46,903 nucleotides of DNA, taken from the NCBI GenBank assembly GCA_024681775.1, contig JAILAF010000139.1:1-46903 (forward strand), read 5' to 3'. Below, in pieces: positions 1 through 7,896 of this stretch. The stretch's first letter is position 1. The number at the start of each line of letters is the position of its first letter. This DNA is from Lachnospiraceae bacterium. Lineage in GTDB: Bacteria > Bacillota > Clostridia > Lachnospirales > Lachnospiraceae. A program made the translations under genes and the position numbers. Below the pieces are notes generated by a model. The model was given only the letters and a program-made list of their open reading frames with translations. It ran no database searches and was not told the DNA's origin.

Positions 1-7
1 TTCGTCC

Positions 8-38
8 CGTGAAACGTTTGAATTCACTAGGTTTCACG
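8..38. repeat. Inverted repeat upstream of TetR gene
   Basis: The 8-bp arms CGTGAAAC (8-15) and GTTTCACG (31-38) are exact reverse complements around a 15-nt centre. The repeat lies just upstream of the promoter of the TetR-type gene. It could be an operator or the end of a terminator from the gene to the left. No T-run follows it, so a terminator is not well supported. Confidence 0.35.
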
Positions 39-61
39 AATACAAGCGGGTTTGCAGGCTA

Positions 62-91
62 TTGACTTTATTAATCCTCTTTTTGTAAAAT
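62..91 (+). promoter_or_regulatory. Probable sigma-A promoter of TetR gene
   Basis: TTGACT (62-67) and TAAAAT (86-91) are separated by 18 nt. They sit about 38 nt upstream of the ATG of the regulator gene. Confidence 0.55.
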
Positions 92-128
92 AACATTCGT
101 TTCCGTTTTGAGAGAGGAGAATGTACTC

Positions 129-680
129 ATGGCCCGTAAAGAAACCATCACCATTGACCATATCACGGACACCGCGTTTGAGATGACCAGAGAGGAAGGC
201 TTTGCTTCCGTTACAGCGAGAAAAGTAGCCCTCAAGGCCGGTTGTTCCACACAGCCCATCTTCCGCGTGTACAAGAATATGGAGGAACTGCAGGGAGCGG
301 TTTACCTCAGGGCTGTCGAGTATTTCAGAAGTTTTTCCGCAGGATTTCCCAAGCGCGGCATCGCGCCCTTTTCCGATCTGGGTATGGCATATATCGCTTT
401 CGCAAGACAGGAGCGGAATCTGTTCCGTCTCCTTTTTGTGGAGGATAAAAAGAACGGGATCAGTATGTATGAGCTCTTAAACGGCGATGCAGGCAATGTG
501 GTCCGCGAGATCAACATGGCAAAGGATATGGGCTGCAAGGAGCCCGGAAGCCTCTTTATGCGCATGTGGATCTTTATCCACGGTGCAGCCTGCATGACCC
601 TGTCCGGAGATTACGACCTGACGGATGCTGAGACCGAGCAGCTTCTGGTGAAGGCATACGAATCCTTTGTTAGAGAATAA
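129..680 (+). CDS. TetR/AcrR-family transcriptional regulator
   Basis: A 183-residue protein with an N-terminal TetR helix-turn-helix (about residues 10-55; ITIDHITDTAFEMTREEGF, then the recognition-helix region SVTARKVALKAGCSTQPIFRVYKN). The C-terminal half is helical and should form the ligand-binding and dimer domain; FARQERNLFRLLF is typical of the TetR_C class. I chose the ATG at 129 because AGGAGA ends 8 nt upstream, although the frame is open from a TTG at 108. The gene stands alone behind its own promoter, and an inverted repeat lies upstream. Family members are usually repressors, often of their own gene and of a neighbouring transporter or enzyme. No obvious target lies to the right, so the target is unknown and may be off the left edge. 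Confidence 0.85.
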   Translation: MARKETITIDHITDTAFEMTREEGFASVTARKVALKAGCSTQPIFRVYKNMEELQGAVYLRAVEYFRSFSAGFPKRGIAPFSDLGMAYIAFARQERNLFRLLFVEDKKNGISMYELLNGDAGNVVREINMAKDMGCKEPGSLFMRMWIFIHGAACMTLSGDYDLTDAETEQLLVKAYESFVRE

Positions 681-761
681 AAAACATTACGGATTCCGAA
701 TGCTCACGGAATTGCGAGAGTTTCGAAGAAACGGAGCAATTTGAGCCATCAGGAGGAAGGC

Positions 762-1697
762 ATGACCGAATATAACGATGTACTCCGGCTCATCCGGGAG
801 CAGATGCCCACCATGAGCAAGAGTCAGCGCAAGATCGCGGAATATATCGTGGACAAGTACGAGCAGGCCGTTTTCATGACGGCGGCACAGCTGGGGGAAG
901 CCCTGGATGTGAGTGAGTCCACAGTGGTGCGTTTTGCTTCCGCGCTGGGCTACAAGGGATATCCCGGATTCCAGCAGGCGCTCATCGACTGCGTGAAGAA
1001 CAAATTTTCCGGCATGCAGAAGATCGAGGAAAAATACGGCCGTCGCAGCCGTTCCGAGGTCCTGACCAGCGTGCTGCGGGCAGATATCGAGAAGATCCAG
1101 GATACCATGGAGAACCTGGATGCGGACGCTTTTGACATGGCGGTGGATATGCTGCTGGAAGCGGATACCGTGTACATCATGGGCCTGCGCAGCAACGAGC
1201 CACTGGCTTCCTTCCTGCATTTTTACCTGAACATGTTCCGCAAGAACGTGATCCTGGTCAATACCACCTCCGTGACCGAGACCTTTGAGCAGATGATCCG
1301 CATCGGCGAGAATGACTGTTTTGTGGGCATCAGCTTTCCCCGGTACTCCATGCGCACCCTGAAGGCCATGGAGTTTGCAAACGACCGCCGGGCCGGTGTC
1401 ATTGCCATCACGGATACCAAGTATTCCCCCATGGCGATGTACGCGTCCTGCATGCTCTTTGCCAGAAGTGATATGGTGAGCATCGTGGACAGCCTGGTGG
1501 CGCCTCTTTCCGTCATCAACGCCCTGGTGGTGGCCCTGTGCATGAAGGCTCCCGACGCGGTGCGGAATGACCTGAAGATGCTGGAGGATGTCTGGAACAA
1601 TTATCAGGTGTATCTGAACGACGAGATCAATTTTGTGGACGACGAGCCCATGCTGGATTACTCGCTCCGCAAAAAGGAAGAAGACCCCGGGACATAA
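762..1697 (+). CDS. RpiR-family regulator with SIS domain
   Basis: A 311-residue protein with an RpiR-type N-terminal helix-turn-helix (about residues 1-80: MSKSQRKIAEYIVDKYEQA, then DVSESTVVRFASALGYKGYPGF, the family signature). A SIS sugar-phosphate-binding domain follows (about 125-250: VYIMGLRSNEPLASF and CFVGISFPRYSMRT). The start is the ATG at 762, preceded directly by AGGAGGAAGG. RpiR proteins sense phosphosugars and control sugar or amino-sugar catabolism. No sugar operon is adjacent. The next gene starts 13 nt after the stop, so the two are probably co-transcribed. The ligand and target cannot be read from the sequence. Confidence 0.9.
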   Translation: MTEYNDVLRLIREQMPTMSKSQRKIAEYIVDKYEQAVFMTAAQLGEALDVSESTVVRFASALGYKGYPGFQQALIDCVKNKFSGMQKIEEKYGRRSRSEVLTSVLRADIEKIQDTMENLDADAFDMAVDMLLEADTVYIMGLRSNEPLASFLHFYLNMFRKNVILVNTTSVTETFEQMIRIGENDCFVGISFPRYSMRTLKAMEFANDRRAGVIAITDTKYSPMAMYASCMLFARSDMVSIVDSLVAPLSVINALVVALCMKAPDAVRNDLKMLEDVWNNYQVYLNDEINFVDDEPMLDYSLRKKEEDPGT

Positions 1698-1710
1698 GCG
1701 AGGTTTGCAG

Positions 1711-2952
1711 ATGAAAAAGATATGGATCATTGGTGGCGGCCCGGCAGGAATGATGGCCGCCATTTCTGCGTCAGAAGCGGGCGCAGAGGTTACCTTAGTC
1801 GAGAAAAACGAAAAGCTGGGGAAAAAGCTCTACATCACCGGGAAGGGCAGGTGCAATGTCACCAACGCCGCCCCCATGGAGGATTTTTTCGGGGAAGTGG
1901 TGAGCAATCCCAAGTTCCTCTTCAGCGCCTTCCGCGCCTTTACCAACGAGGACATGAAGCGGGTCCTGGAGGAGGAAGGGTGCCCCTTAAAAGAAGAGCG
2001 GGGGGCCAGATATTTCCCCGTCTCCGACAGATCCTCCGATGTGACGGCAGCCCTGCAGCGCCGCATGAAGCGCGATGGGGTGAGGATCCGCTTAAACACG
2101 GAGGTGAAGGAGCTTCTGACAGAAGAAGACCCGGAAGGGAAAAAACGGGTCACAGGTCTGCGCCTTTCGGATGGCAGCACCCCTGCAGCGGATGCGGTGA
2201 TCCTGGCCACCGGCGGCTGCAGCTATCCCTCCACCGGCTCCACCGGCGACGGCTATGCTTTTGCAAAAAAACTGGACTTGCAGGTGACGGAACCCGTCCC
2301 CTCCCTGGTGCCCCTGGAATGCAAGGGGGACGAATGCAGGAAAATGCAGGGACTTGCCCTGAAAAACGTGGGATTTCGGCTGGAATTGGACGGCAAAACA
2401 AGATATGATGGATTCGGAGAGATGCTCTTTACCCATTTCGGTATCTCCGGGCCCCTGGTCCTGACGGCCAGCTGTTATTACAACAAGCCCGGGAAGGCTG
2501 TGGGTATCATCGACTTAAAGCCTGCCCTGACGCCTGAGGAGCTGGATAAGCGCCTCTTGCGGGATCTGGCGGAGCAGCCGAAAAAGCAATGGAAAAATGT
2601 GTGCGGAGGGCTCCTTCCCTCCGGGATGATCCCCGTATTTTGCGCCCGTCTGTCCTTTTCTGAGGAGCGCAGAGCCTGTGATATCACGGGCGCCATGCGG
2701 GAGGAGGCGGTTTCGCTTCTCAAGGCTTTTCCTCTGGAGATCACGGGGAAGCGGCCTTTTGCGGAGGCCATCATCACCCAGGGCGGCCTGGGGGTGAAGG
2801 GATTTTCCCCTTCCACCATGGAGTGCAAGCAGGTAGCGGGTCTCTACGCCGCGGGAGAGGTGCTGGATCTGGACGCCCACACCGGCGGGTTCAATCTGCA
2901 GATTGCCTGGTCCACCGGTTTTTTGGCGGGGAAGAGCGCAGCGGCGGAGTAA
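1711..2952 (+). CDS. HI0933-family NAD(P)/FAD-dependent oxidoreductase
   Basis: A 413-residue flavoprotein of the HI0933/YhiN/BaiN family. The N-terminal dinucleotide-binding motif is GGGPAGMMAA (about residues 8-17). The family motif GKGRCNVTN follows, then an ATGGCSYPSTGSTGDGY segment near the middle. The C-terminal HTGGFNLQIAWSTGFLAG closes the FAD site. The family includes BaiN, implicated in bile-acid dehydroxylation, but most members have no assigned substrate, so no specific reaction is claimed. The start at 1711 has GAGG 7 nt upstream. It lies between the RpiR gene and cmk, as unlinked housekeeping genes often do in clostridia. Confidence 0.88.
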   Translation: MKKIWIIGGGPAGMMAAISASEAGAEVTLVEKNEKLGKKLYITGKGRCNVTNAAPMEDFFGEVVSNPKFLFSAFRAFTNEDMKRVLEEEGCPLKEERGARYFPVSDRSSDVTAALQRRMKRDGVRIRLNTEVKELLTEEDPEGKKRVTGLRLSDGSTPAADAVILATGGCSYPSTGSTGDGYAFAKKLDLQVTEPVPSLVPLECKGDECRKMQGLALKNVGFRLELDGKTRYDGFGEMLFTHFGISGPLVLTASCYYNKPGKAVGIIDLKPALTPEELDKRLLRDLAEQPKKQWKNVCGGLLPSGMIPVFCARLSFSEERRACDITGAMREEAVSLLKAFPLEITGKRPFAEAIITQGGLGVKGFSPSTMECKQVAGLYAAGEVLDLDAHTGGFNLQIAWSTGFLAGKSAAAE

Positions 2953-3022
2953 TGCTTTATAAAAATGCAGCCCGCTGATAAAAATGCACCACGGGTGCAA
3001 ATGACGGATTTGGGAGAAGAAT

Positions 3023-3679
3023 ATGTTGAATATCGCGATCGACGGGCCGGCAGGCGCCGGCAAGAGCACCATCGCCAAGATGGTGGCAAAGGACCTGAAC
3101 ATCATCTACGTGGACACCGGTTCCATGTACCGCGCCGTGGCGCTGTACCTGCTTCGCAGCGGGGTGGACATTCATGACGAGGCTGCCGTTTCCGCAGCCT
3201 GCACAGGTGCCGATATCACCATCGCCTACGAGAACGGATCCCAGCAGGTGTATTGCAACGGGGAGAATGTGACCCCTTTCCTCCGGGAGGAGGAGACCGG
3301 GAAGGCCGCATCCGTCACCAGTGCCGTGCCTGCAGTGCGGGCGCACCTTCTGCAGCTGCAGAAGAATCTGGCCGCGGAAAACGACTGCGTCATGGACGGC
3401 AGGGACATCGGTTCCGTGGTGCTGCCGGGAGCGAAAGTAAAGGTCTATCTCACCGCCAGCAGCGCAGAGCGGGCGAGACGCCGCTTTGAAGAACTGAAGG
3501 CTGCCGGGGAGGCGCCGGACTTTGACCGCATCAAAGAGGACATCGAAAAACGGGATTACCAGGACATGCACAGGGAGATCTCTCCTCTGATCCGTGCGGA
3601 AGATGCGGTACTCATCGACTCCACGGACATGACCATCCCGGAGGTGGCCGCAAGGATTGAGGAGCTTTGCAATGACTGA
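3023..3679 (+). CDS. cmk: Cytidylate kinase
   Basis: A 218-residue (d)CMP kinase, which phosphorylates CMP and dCMP to the diphosphates in the cytosol. The P-loop IDGPAGAGKSTIAK occupies residues 5-18. DTGSMYRAVALYLL and the DGRDIGSVVLPGAKVKVYLTA segment are classic Cmk motifs, followed by the lid RARRRFEEL. The length matches the family. The start at 3023 has GGGAGAAG just upstream. The gene overlaps ispH by 8 nt. The order cmk-ispH-S1 is conserved in many Clostridia, which supports the assignment of all three. Confidence 0.96.
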   Translation: MLNIAIDGPAGAGKSTIAKMVAKDLNIIYVDTGSMYRAVALYLLRSGVDIHDEAAVSAACTGADITIAYENGSQQVYCNGENVTPFLREEETGKAASVTSAVPAVRAHLLQLQKNLAAENDCVMDGRDIGSVVLPGAKVKVYLTASSAERARRRFEELKAAGEAPDFDRIKEDIEKRDYQDMHREISPLIRAEDAVLIDSTDMTIPEVAARIEELCND

Positions 3680-4532
3680 GATCAGGGTGGATCCGTCCGC
3701 CGGCTTTTGCTTCGGCGTACAAAGGGCGGTTGACAAAGTATATGAGATGCTGGAAACCGGCAGGCCCATCTACACTTATGGCCCCGTGGTCCACAACGAG
3801 ACGGTGATCGATGACCTGAAGGCCAAAGGCGCCATCGTACTGGAAACGGAAGAAGAGCTGCAGGCGCTGGATCCCCCGGAGGGGGCTGCCATCATCATCC
3901 GGGCCCACGGCATTCCCAGGCGGATCTATGAGCTCCTGGAAACAAAGCACATCGAAGTGGTGGACTGCACCTGTCCTTTTGTCATCAAGATCCAGAAGCT
4001 GGCGGGTGAGCACAGCAGGGCGGGAGAGCATGTCCTCATCGCAGGAAACCCGAAACATCCGGAAGTGGAAGGAATCGTGGGCTGGTGCGACGGTCCGGTG
4101 GATGTTTTGGAAACTCCCGAAGATGCGGAAAAATATCCCTTCTCGGAAGAGGAAACTTACTTTCTCGTTTCTCAAACCACGTATCAATTGAATAAATTTA
4201 CACAAATTGTTGAAATATTCGAGAAAAGAGGGTACAATGATAACGTTGTGAACACTATCTGCAGTGCTACGCAGATCAGACAGCAACATGCCGAGGAGCT
4301 TGCATCCGAGGCGGACGTGATGATTGTGATAGGTGGAAGGAACAGCTCCAACACACGGAAACTCTACGAGATCTGTGCGGCGAGATGTCCGGAAACTCAT
4401 TACATACAAACACTGGATGACTTGCATTTAGAACGATCTAAAATTGTAAGACTGGTGGGTATCACTGCGGGGGCTTCCACCCCGAAAAAATCTATTGAGG
4501 AGGTTCAAAAATATGTCAGAGCTTACTTTTGA
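3672..4532 (+). CDS. ispH: 4-hydroxy-3-methylbut-2-enyl diphosphate reductase
   Basis: A 286-residue IspH (LytB), the last enzyme of the MEP isoprenoid pathway. It reduces HMBPP to IPP and DMAPP using a [4Fe-4S] cluster. The three cluster cysteines are visible in GFCFGVQRAVDK (Cys13), DCTCPFV and TICSATQIRQQ. The GGRNSSNTRKLYEI motif and the C-terminal VGITAGASTPKKSIEEV are also typical. The start ATG at 3672 lies inside the cmk stop region. In many Clostridia IspH is fused to the following S1 protein; here the two are separate frames overlapping by 20 nt, and the IspH C terminus is complete. Confidence 0.96.
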   Translation: MTEIRVDPSAGFCFGVQRAVDKVYEMLETGRPIYTYGPVVHNETVIDDLKAKGAIVLETEEELQALDPPEGAAIIIRAHGIPRRIYELLETKHIEVVDCTCPFVIKIQKLAGEHSRAGEHVLIAGNPKHPEVEGIVGWCDGPVDVLETPEDAEKYPFSEEETYFLVSQTTYQLNKFTQIVEIFEKRGYNDNVVNTICSATQIRQQHAEELASEADVMIVIGGRNSSNTRKLYEICAARCPETHYIQTLDDLHLERSKIVRLVGITAGASTPKKSIEEVQKYVRAYF

Positions 4533-5640
4533 ACAAATGTTGGAAGAGTCTTTCAAAATACCACATACGGGGGAGATCGTCGAAGGCACAGTCATTGATG
4601 TTAAGCCGGAAGAGATTATATTGAACATTGGCTGCAAGGCTGATGGCCTGCTGACCAAGTACGAATATACCAACGACAACAGCGTTGATCTTACCCAGGT
4701 GGTAAAGCCTGGCGACACCATGGAGGTGAAGGTCCTGAAGGTCAACGACAGCGAGGGCACCGTTCTGGTGACCTACAAGAGACTCCAGCAGGAGAGAGGC
4801 AGCAAGAAGATCGAGGAGGCCTTCAACAACCAGGAAGTCCTCAAGGCTGTGGTTACGCAGGTACAGGATGGCGGTCTGACCGTTATCGTGGACGAGACCA
4901 GGATCTTCATTCCCGCAAGCCTGGTATCCGATTCCTACGAGAGAGATCTCACGAAGTACAAGGATCAGGAGATCGAGTTCGTTGTCATCGAGTTCAATCC
5001 CCGCAAGCGCAGATGCATCGGTGATCGCAAGCAGCTGCTGGTTGCCAAGAAGGCAAAGATGCAGGAGGAGCTGTTCTCCCGTATCCACGAGGGCGATATC
5101 GTTGACGGCGTAGTCAAGAACGTTACCGATTTCGGTGCATTCATCGACCTGGGCGGCGCAGACGGTCTGCTGCACATCTCCGAGATGAGCTGGGGCCGTG
5201 TCGAGCATCCCAAGAAGGTCTTCAAGGTCGGCGAGCAGCTGAAGGTTCTCGTGAAGGAGATCAAGGGCAACAAGATCGCTCTTTCCCTGAAGTTCGAGGA
5301 TCAGAACCCCTGGAAGGATGCAGCCGAGAAGTTCGCCATCGGCACCATCGTCACCGGCAAGGTGGCACGTATGACCGACTTCGGTGCTTTCATCGAGTTG
5401 GAGAACGGTGTGGACGCACTGCTTCATGTTTCCCAGATCTCCAAGGAGCACATCGAGAAGCCTCAGGATGTCCTTACCCAGGGCCAGGAAGTCACTGCGA
5501 AGATCGTTGATTTCAACGAGAAGGATCACAAGATCTCCCTGAGCATTAAGGCGCTGACCGCTCCCGATGCTCCCAAGGATGATGATGAGGATATCGCCAG
5601 CGTCGATATCGATGCTGTAATTCAGGCTGAGGAGGAGTGA
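4513..5640 (+). CDS. rpsA: S1 RNA-binding domain protein (ribosomal S1-like)
   Basis: A 375-residue protein made of four S1 (OB-fold) repeats: about residues 18-90 (GEIVEGTVIDVKPEEIILNI), 105-170 (a more divergent repeat), 190-260 (GDIVDGVVKNVTDFGAFIDL) and 275-350 (GTIVTGKVARMTDFGAFIEL). An acidic tail follows. The last two repeats are canonical. Firmicutes S1-like proteins have about four repeats, against six in E. coli S1, and help mRNA binding or ribosome function. The start at 4513 is fixed by AGGAGG at 4498-4503, within the end of ispH. Whether it is a true 30S component or an accessory factor cannot be decided here. Confidence 0.9.
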   Translation: MSELTFEQMLEESFKIPHTGEIVEGTVIDVKPEEIILNIGCKADGLLTKYEYTNDNSVDLTQVVKPGDTMEVKVLKVNDSEGTVLVTYKRLQQERGSKKIEEAFNNQEVLKAVVTQVQDGGLTVIVDETRIFIPASLVSDSYERDLTKYKDQEIEFVVIEFNPRKRRCIGDRKQLLVAKKAKMQEELFSRIHEGDIVDGVVKNVTDFGAFIDLGGADGLLHISEMSWGRVEHPKKVFKVGEQLKVLVKEIKGNKIALSLKFEDQNPWKDAAEKFAIGTIVTGKVARMTDFGAFIELENGVDALLHVSQISKEHIEKPQDVLTQGQEVTAKIVDFNEKDHKISLSIKALTAPDAPKDDDEDIASVDIDAVIQAEEE

Positions 5641-5668
5641 TCGTAGCTACGGTCACGAGTGAGTGCAT

Positions 5669-6448
5669 ATGGCATACGACTACGAGTATTTCAAAAAAGA
5701 AATCCTTACCATGACCGGTATTGACCTGAACGCCTATAAAGAGAAGCAGATGAAGCGCAGGATCGACACACTGATCGGGCGCAGAGGAATTCAGGGATAT
5801 GACCTCTATGTCAAAGCGCTGAAGACCGACCACGAGATCTTTGATGAGTTCATCAATTACATCACCATCAATGTGTCGGAGTTCTATCGGAATCCTGACC
5901 AGTGGGAATACCTGGACAAGACCATCATTCCCGACCTGCTGAGCCGCTTCGGACAGAATCTGAAGATCTGGAGCGCAGCCTGCTCCACCGGTGATGAGCC
6001 CTATTCCCTGGTCATGGCATTCTCGAGACATATTCCTCTGAATAAGATCAAGATCTATGCCACCGACCTGGACAAGACCGTCATCGCGAAAGCAAAGGTG
6101 GGCCTGTATGATGCGAAGAGCATTTCCGGTGTCCCCGATGATTTCAAGAAAAAGTATTTTACACAGGTGGGACCTTCCTACAAGATCTCCGAGGAGATCA
6201 AGTCCCGTGTGGAGTTCCATGAGCATAATCTGCTGAAGGACCCCTACAAGAAGGATTATCACCTGATCGTCTGTCGAAATGTGCTGATCTATTTCACGGA
6301 TGAAGCAAAGGACGAAGTGTTCCGGAAGTATTGCGACTCCCTGGTGAAGGGCGGATATCTCTTCATCGGCAGCACGGAGCAGATCGTCAATTACAAAGAA
6401 GTGGGATTTGTTCGGAAGAACTCTTTCTACTACGAAAAACCGATGTAA
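5669..6448 (+). CDS. cheR: CheR-type protein-glutamate methyltransferase
   Basis: A 259-residue SAM-dependent methyltransferase of the CheR family, which methylates glutamates of chemoreceptors. A helical N-terminal CheR_N domain (about residues 1-65, with IDLNAYKEKQMKRRIDTLI) precedes the catalytic domain. FRNPDQW-type FYRNPDQWEYL, the SAM-site segment KIWSAACSTGDEPYSLVM, IYATDLDK and the LIVCRNVLIYF motif are all present. The gene lies 28 nt after the S1 gene and is not next to other chemotaxis genes. The ribosome site before the ATG at 5669 is weak, so translation may be coupled or poor. Confidence 0.93.
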   Translation: MAYDYEYFKKEILTMTGIDLNAYKEKQMKRRIDTLIGRRGIQGYDLYVKALKTDHEIFDEFINYITINVSEFYRNPDQWEYLDKTIIPDLLSRFGQNLKIWSAACSTGDEPYSLVMAFSRHIPLNKIKIYATDLDKTVIAKAKVGLYDAKSISGVPDDFKKKYFTQVGPSYKISEEIKSRVEFHEHNLLKDPYKKDYHLIVCRNVLIYFTDEAKDEVFRKYCDSLVKGGYLFIGSTEQIVNYKEVGFVRKNSFYYEKPM

Positions 6449-6455
6449 GTACAAC

Positions 6456-6582
6456 GAAAATGCAGGTCTAACGACCTGCATTTTCTTATGTACGACAACA
6501 AAAATGCAGGCGAAACGCCTACATTTTCTTATGTAAGTACAAACTAAAACGCAGGTCTTCGGACCTGCGTTTTAGTTTGTAC
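6456..6582. terminator. Three related hairpins ending the cheR transcript
   Basis: Three hairpins in a row. Arms 6456-6468/6473-6485 are 13 bp, perfect, loop TAAC. Arms 6501-6511/6517-6527 are 11 bp with one mismatch, loop GAAAC. Arms 6537-6557/6562-6582 are 21 bp, perfect, with a TTCG tetraloop. All share an AAAA(T/C)GCAGG left arm and a CCTGC(A/G)TTTT or similar right arm ending in T-runs. They lie between convergent cheR and the yprB-type gene, so they should stop transcription from both sides. Confidence 0.75.
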
Positions 6583-6586
6583 ACAG

Positions 6587-6638
6587 ATTCCGCCCAATGG
6601 GCGGAATGCTGTTGCAAAGTTCAGGCCATACGGCCTGA
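6587..6638. terminator. Two further hairpins between convergent genes
   Basis: ATTCCGCCC (6587-6595) pairs perfectly with GGGCGGAAT (6599-6607). TCAGGCC (6621-6627) pairs with GGCCTGA (6632-6638) and is followed by ATTTTATATTT. These are different in sequence from the three hairpins to the left. They are probably the end of the minus-strand transcript or a second plus-strand terminator. Confidence 0.5.
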
Positions 6639-6657
6639 CATTTTATATTTCTCATGA

Positions 6658-7761
6658 TCAATGTTTGCTTCGCATCACCTTCAGTACATGGGAAGCGTAA
6701 TCCGAGAACCCTTTCTTGTCCCGCTTGAAGTCCTCCGTCAGTTCGAAGAACATCTCCCTGCTCTCGTAATCTACCCGGAAGACGGGAGAGAAGAGGTAGT
6801 CCCACTGGGGCAGGTATTCCGAAACCTTCCGCGTATAGCAGGTGGCTGCGGTGGCCTGGACCCGGTGCTCTTTGTCCACGAAGGTAGCTACTGACTTGTG
6901 CAGGGCCAGATCCTCCTCGGGGAGATAATAGTAGGATTTGTAATCCGCATAAAAGTACTTCATTTCACCGCAGGTGATGGGGATACAGAGCTTCAGTTCC
7001 CCGTCCTGGTAGCGGACCTCACATCCCGCCACCCGGGCGCTGAAGGGCACGGGAAGGGCTACGGGAGGCTCCAGGGTAATGAGGAGATCTTTTCTCGTCT
7101 CGTTTTCTTTGGTCTTGTAGGTAACCGCCTCCACCCGTTTTGCCACGGCCCCCTTCTCAAAGAGGTCGTAGTAGGAGAGCATGGGCAGGATCTGCAACAT
7201 CCCCTTCAGGTCGTCCTCGTTATGCAGGAGGAGCGTATCCAGCGCAATGTCCGTGGGGTCCTTCACATAGTCCTGATAGATGCCGATGAGGTCTCCGCCG
7301 GTAAAAACATCCTTCCGCTCGATCCCCAGGAAGAACTCCAGGGTCCGCTGCTTGCAGTTTTGAAGCTTTAAGAGGTGCTTCACGGAAGCAACCCTGCGAT
7401 AGAGGTCGATGCCGGTGAATTCCGCCGTGTGATCCGGCAGCTCCAGCATATTGCATTTCTGCTGCAGATAGGGGACATCGAACTGGTTCCCGTTGTAGTG
7501 GACCAGGGTATCGTATGCGGATGCAAAGTCCCAGAAGGCTTCGATGATCTGTGCCTGCTCGGAAGGACCCTCCGCAAAAAACTGCTTCGTGCAAAAATGC
7601 CCTGCTTCCCGGTAAGCGCAGCCGATGAGATACAGGTCGGAAGAATGGGCGGTAAAGCCCGTGGTCTCTATGTCGATGAAGAGGAGCTTAGCGGGATCGC
7701 CCAGGGCTTCCGGGGGATATTCCGCAGCAAAAGGCTCCAGTGTTTCGGTGATGACTTTCAT
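6658..7761 (-). CDS. YprB-type ribonuclease H-like exonuclease
   Basis: A 367-residue protein with a DEDD-type exonuclease fold (YprB_RNaseH-like). The acidic metal ligands are visible in LLFIDIETTG (near residue 30), YNGNQFDVPYLQ (near 110) and HNEDDLKGM (near 180). The C-terminal half, about residues 205-367, has no motif I recognise. B. subtilis YprB is of this family; its role is uncertain. Its start ATG (7759-7761) is preceded on the minus strand by AAGGAAG. It is transcribed divergently from the rnf operon and faces cheR across a hairpin cluster. Confidence 0.85.
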   Translation of the reverse strand: MKVITETLEPFAAEYPPEALGDPAKLLFIDIETTGFTAHSSDLYLIGCAYREAGHFCTKQFFAEGPSEQAQIIEAFWDFASAYDTLVHYNGNQFDVPYLQQKCNMLELPDHTAEFTGIDLYRRVASVKHLLKLQNCKQRTLEFFLGIERKDVFTGGDLIGIYQDYVKDPTDIALDTLLLHNEDDLKGMLQILPMLSYYDLFEKGAVAKRVEAVTYKTKENETRKDLLITLEPPVALPVPFSARVAGCEVRYQDGELKLCIPITCGEMKYFYADYKSYYYLPEEDLALHKSVATFVDKEHRVQATAATCYTRKVSEYLPQWDYLFSPVFRVDYESREMFFELTEDFKRDKKGFSDYASHVLKVMRSKH

Positions 7762-7859
7762 AATCGAATCTTCCTTATTTGGGCTGTCTAAATAACCAAA
7801 TAAATCATATCACAAATGTGGCTTTTTGCGTGTAAATTTAGTAAAATGGTGTGGGAATT

Positions 7860-7868
7860 TGATACAAT
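7860..7868 (+). promoter_or_regulatory. Probable extended -10 promoter of the rnf operon
   Basis: TGATACAAT (7860-7868) is an extended -10 element (TG-n-TACAAT) without a good -35 box. It lies 28 nt upstream of the rnfC ATG, downstream of the divergent yprB start. Confidence 0.45.
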
Positions 7869-7896
7869 TTTTCAATATCCCGAAAGGATGAGAGGT

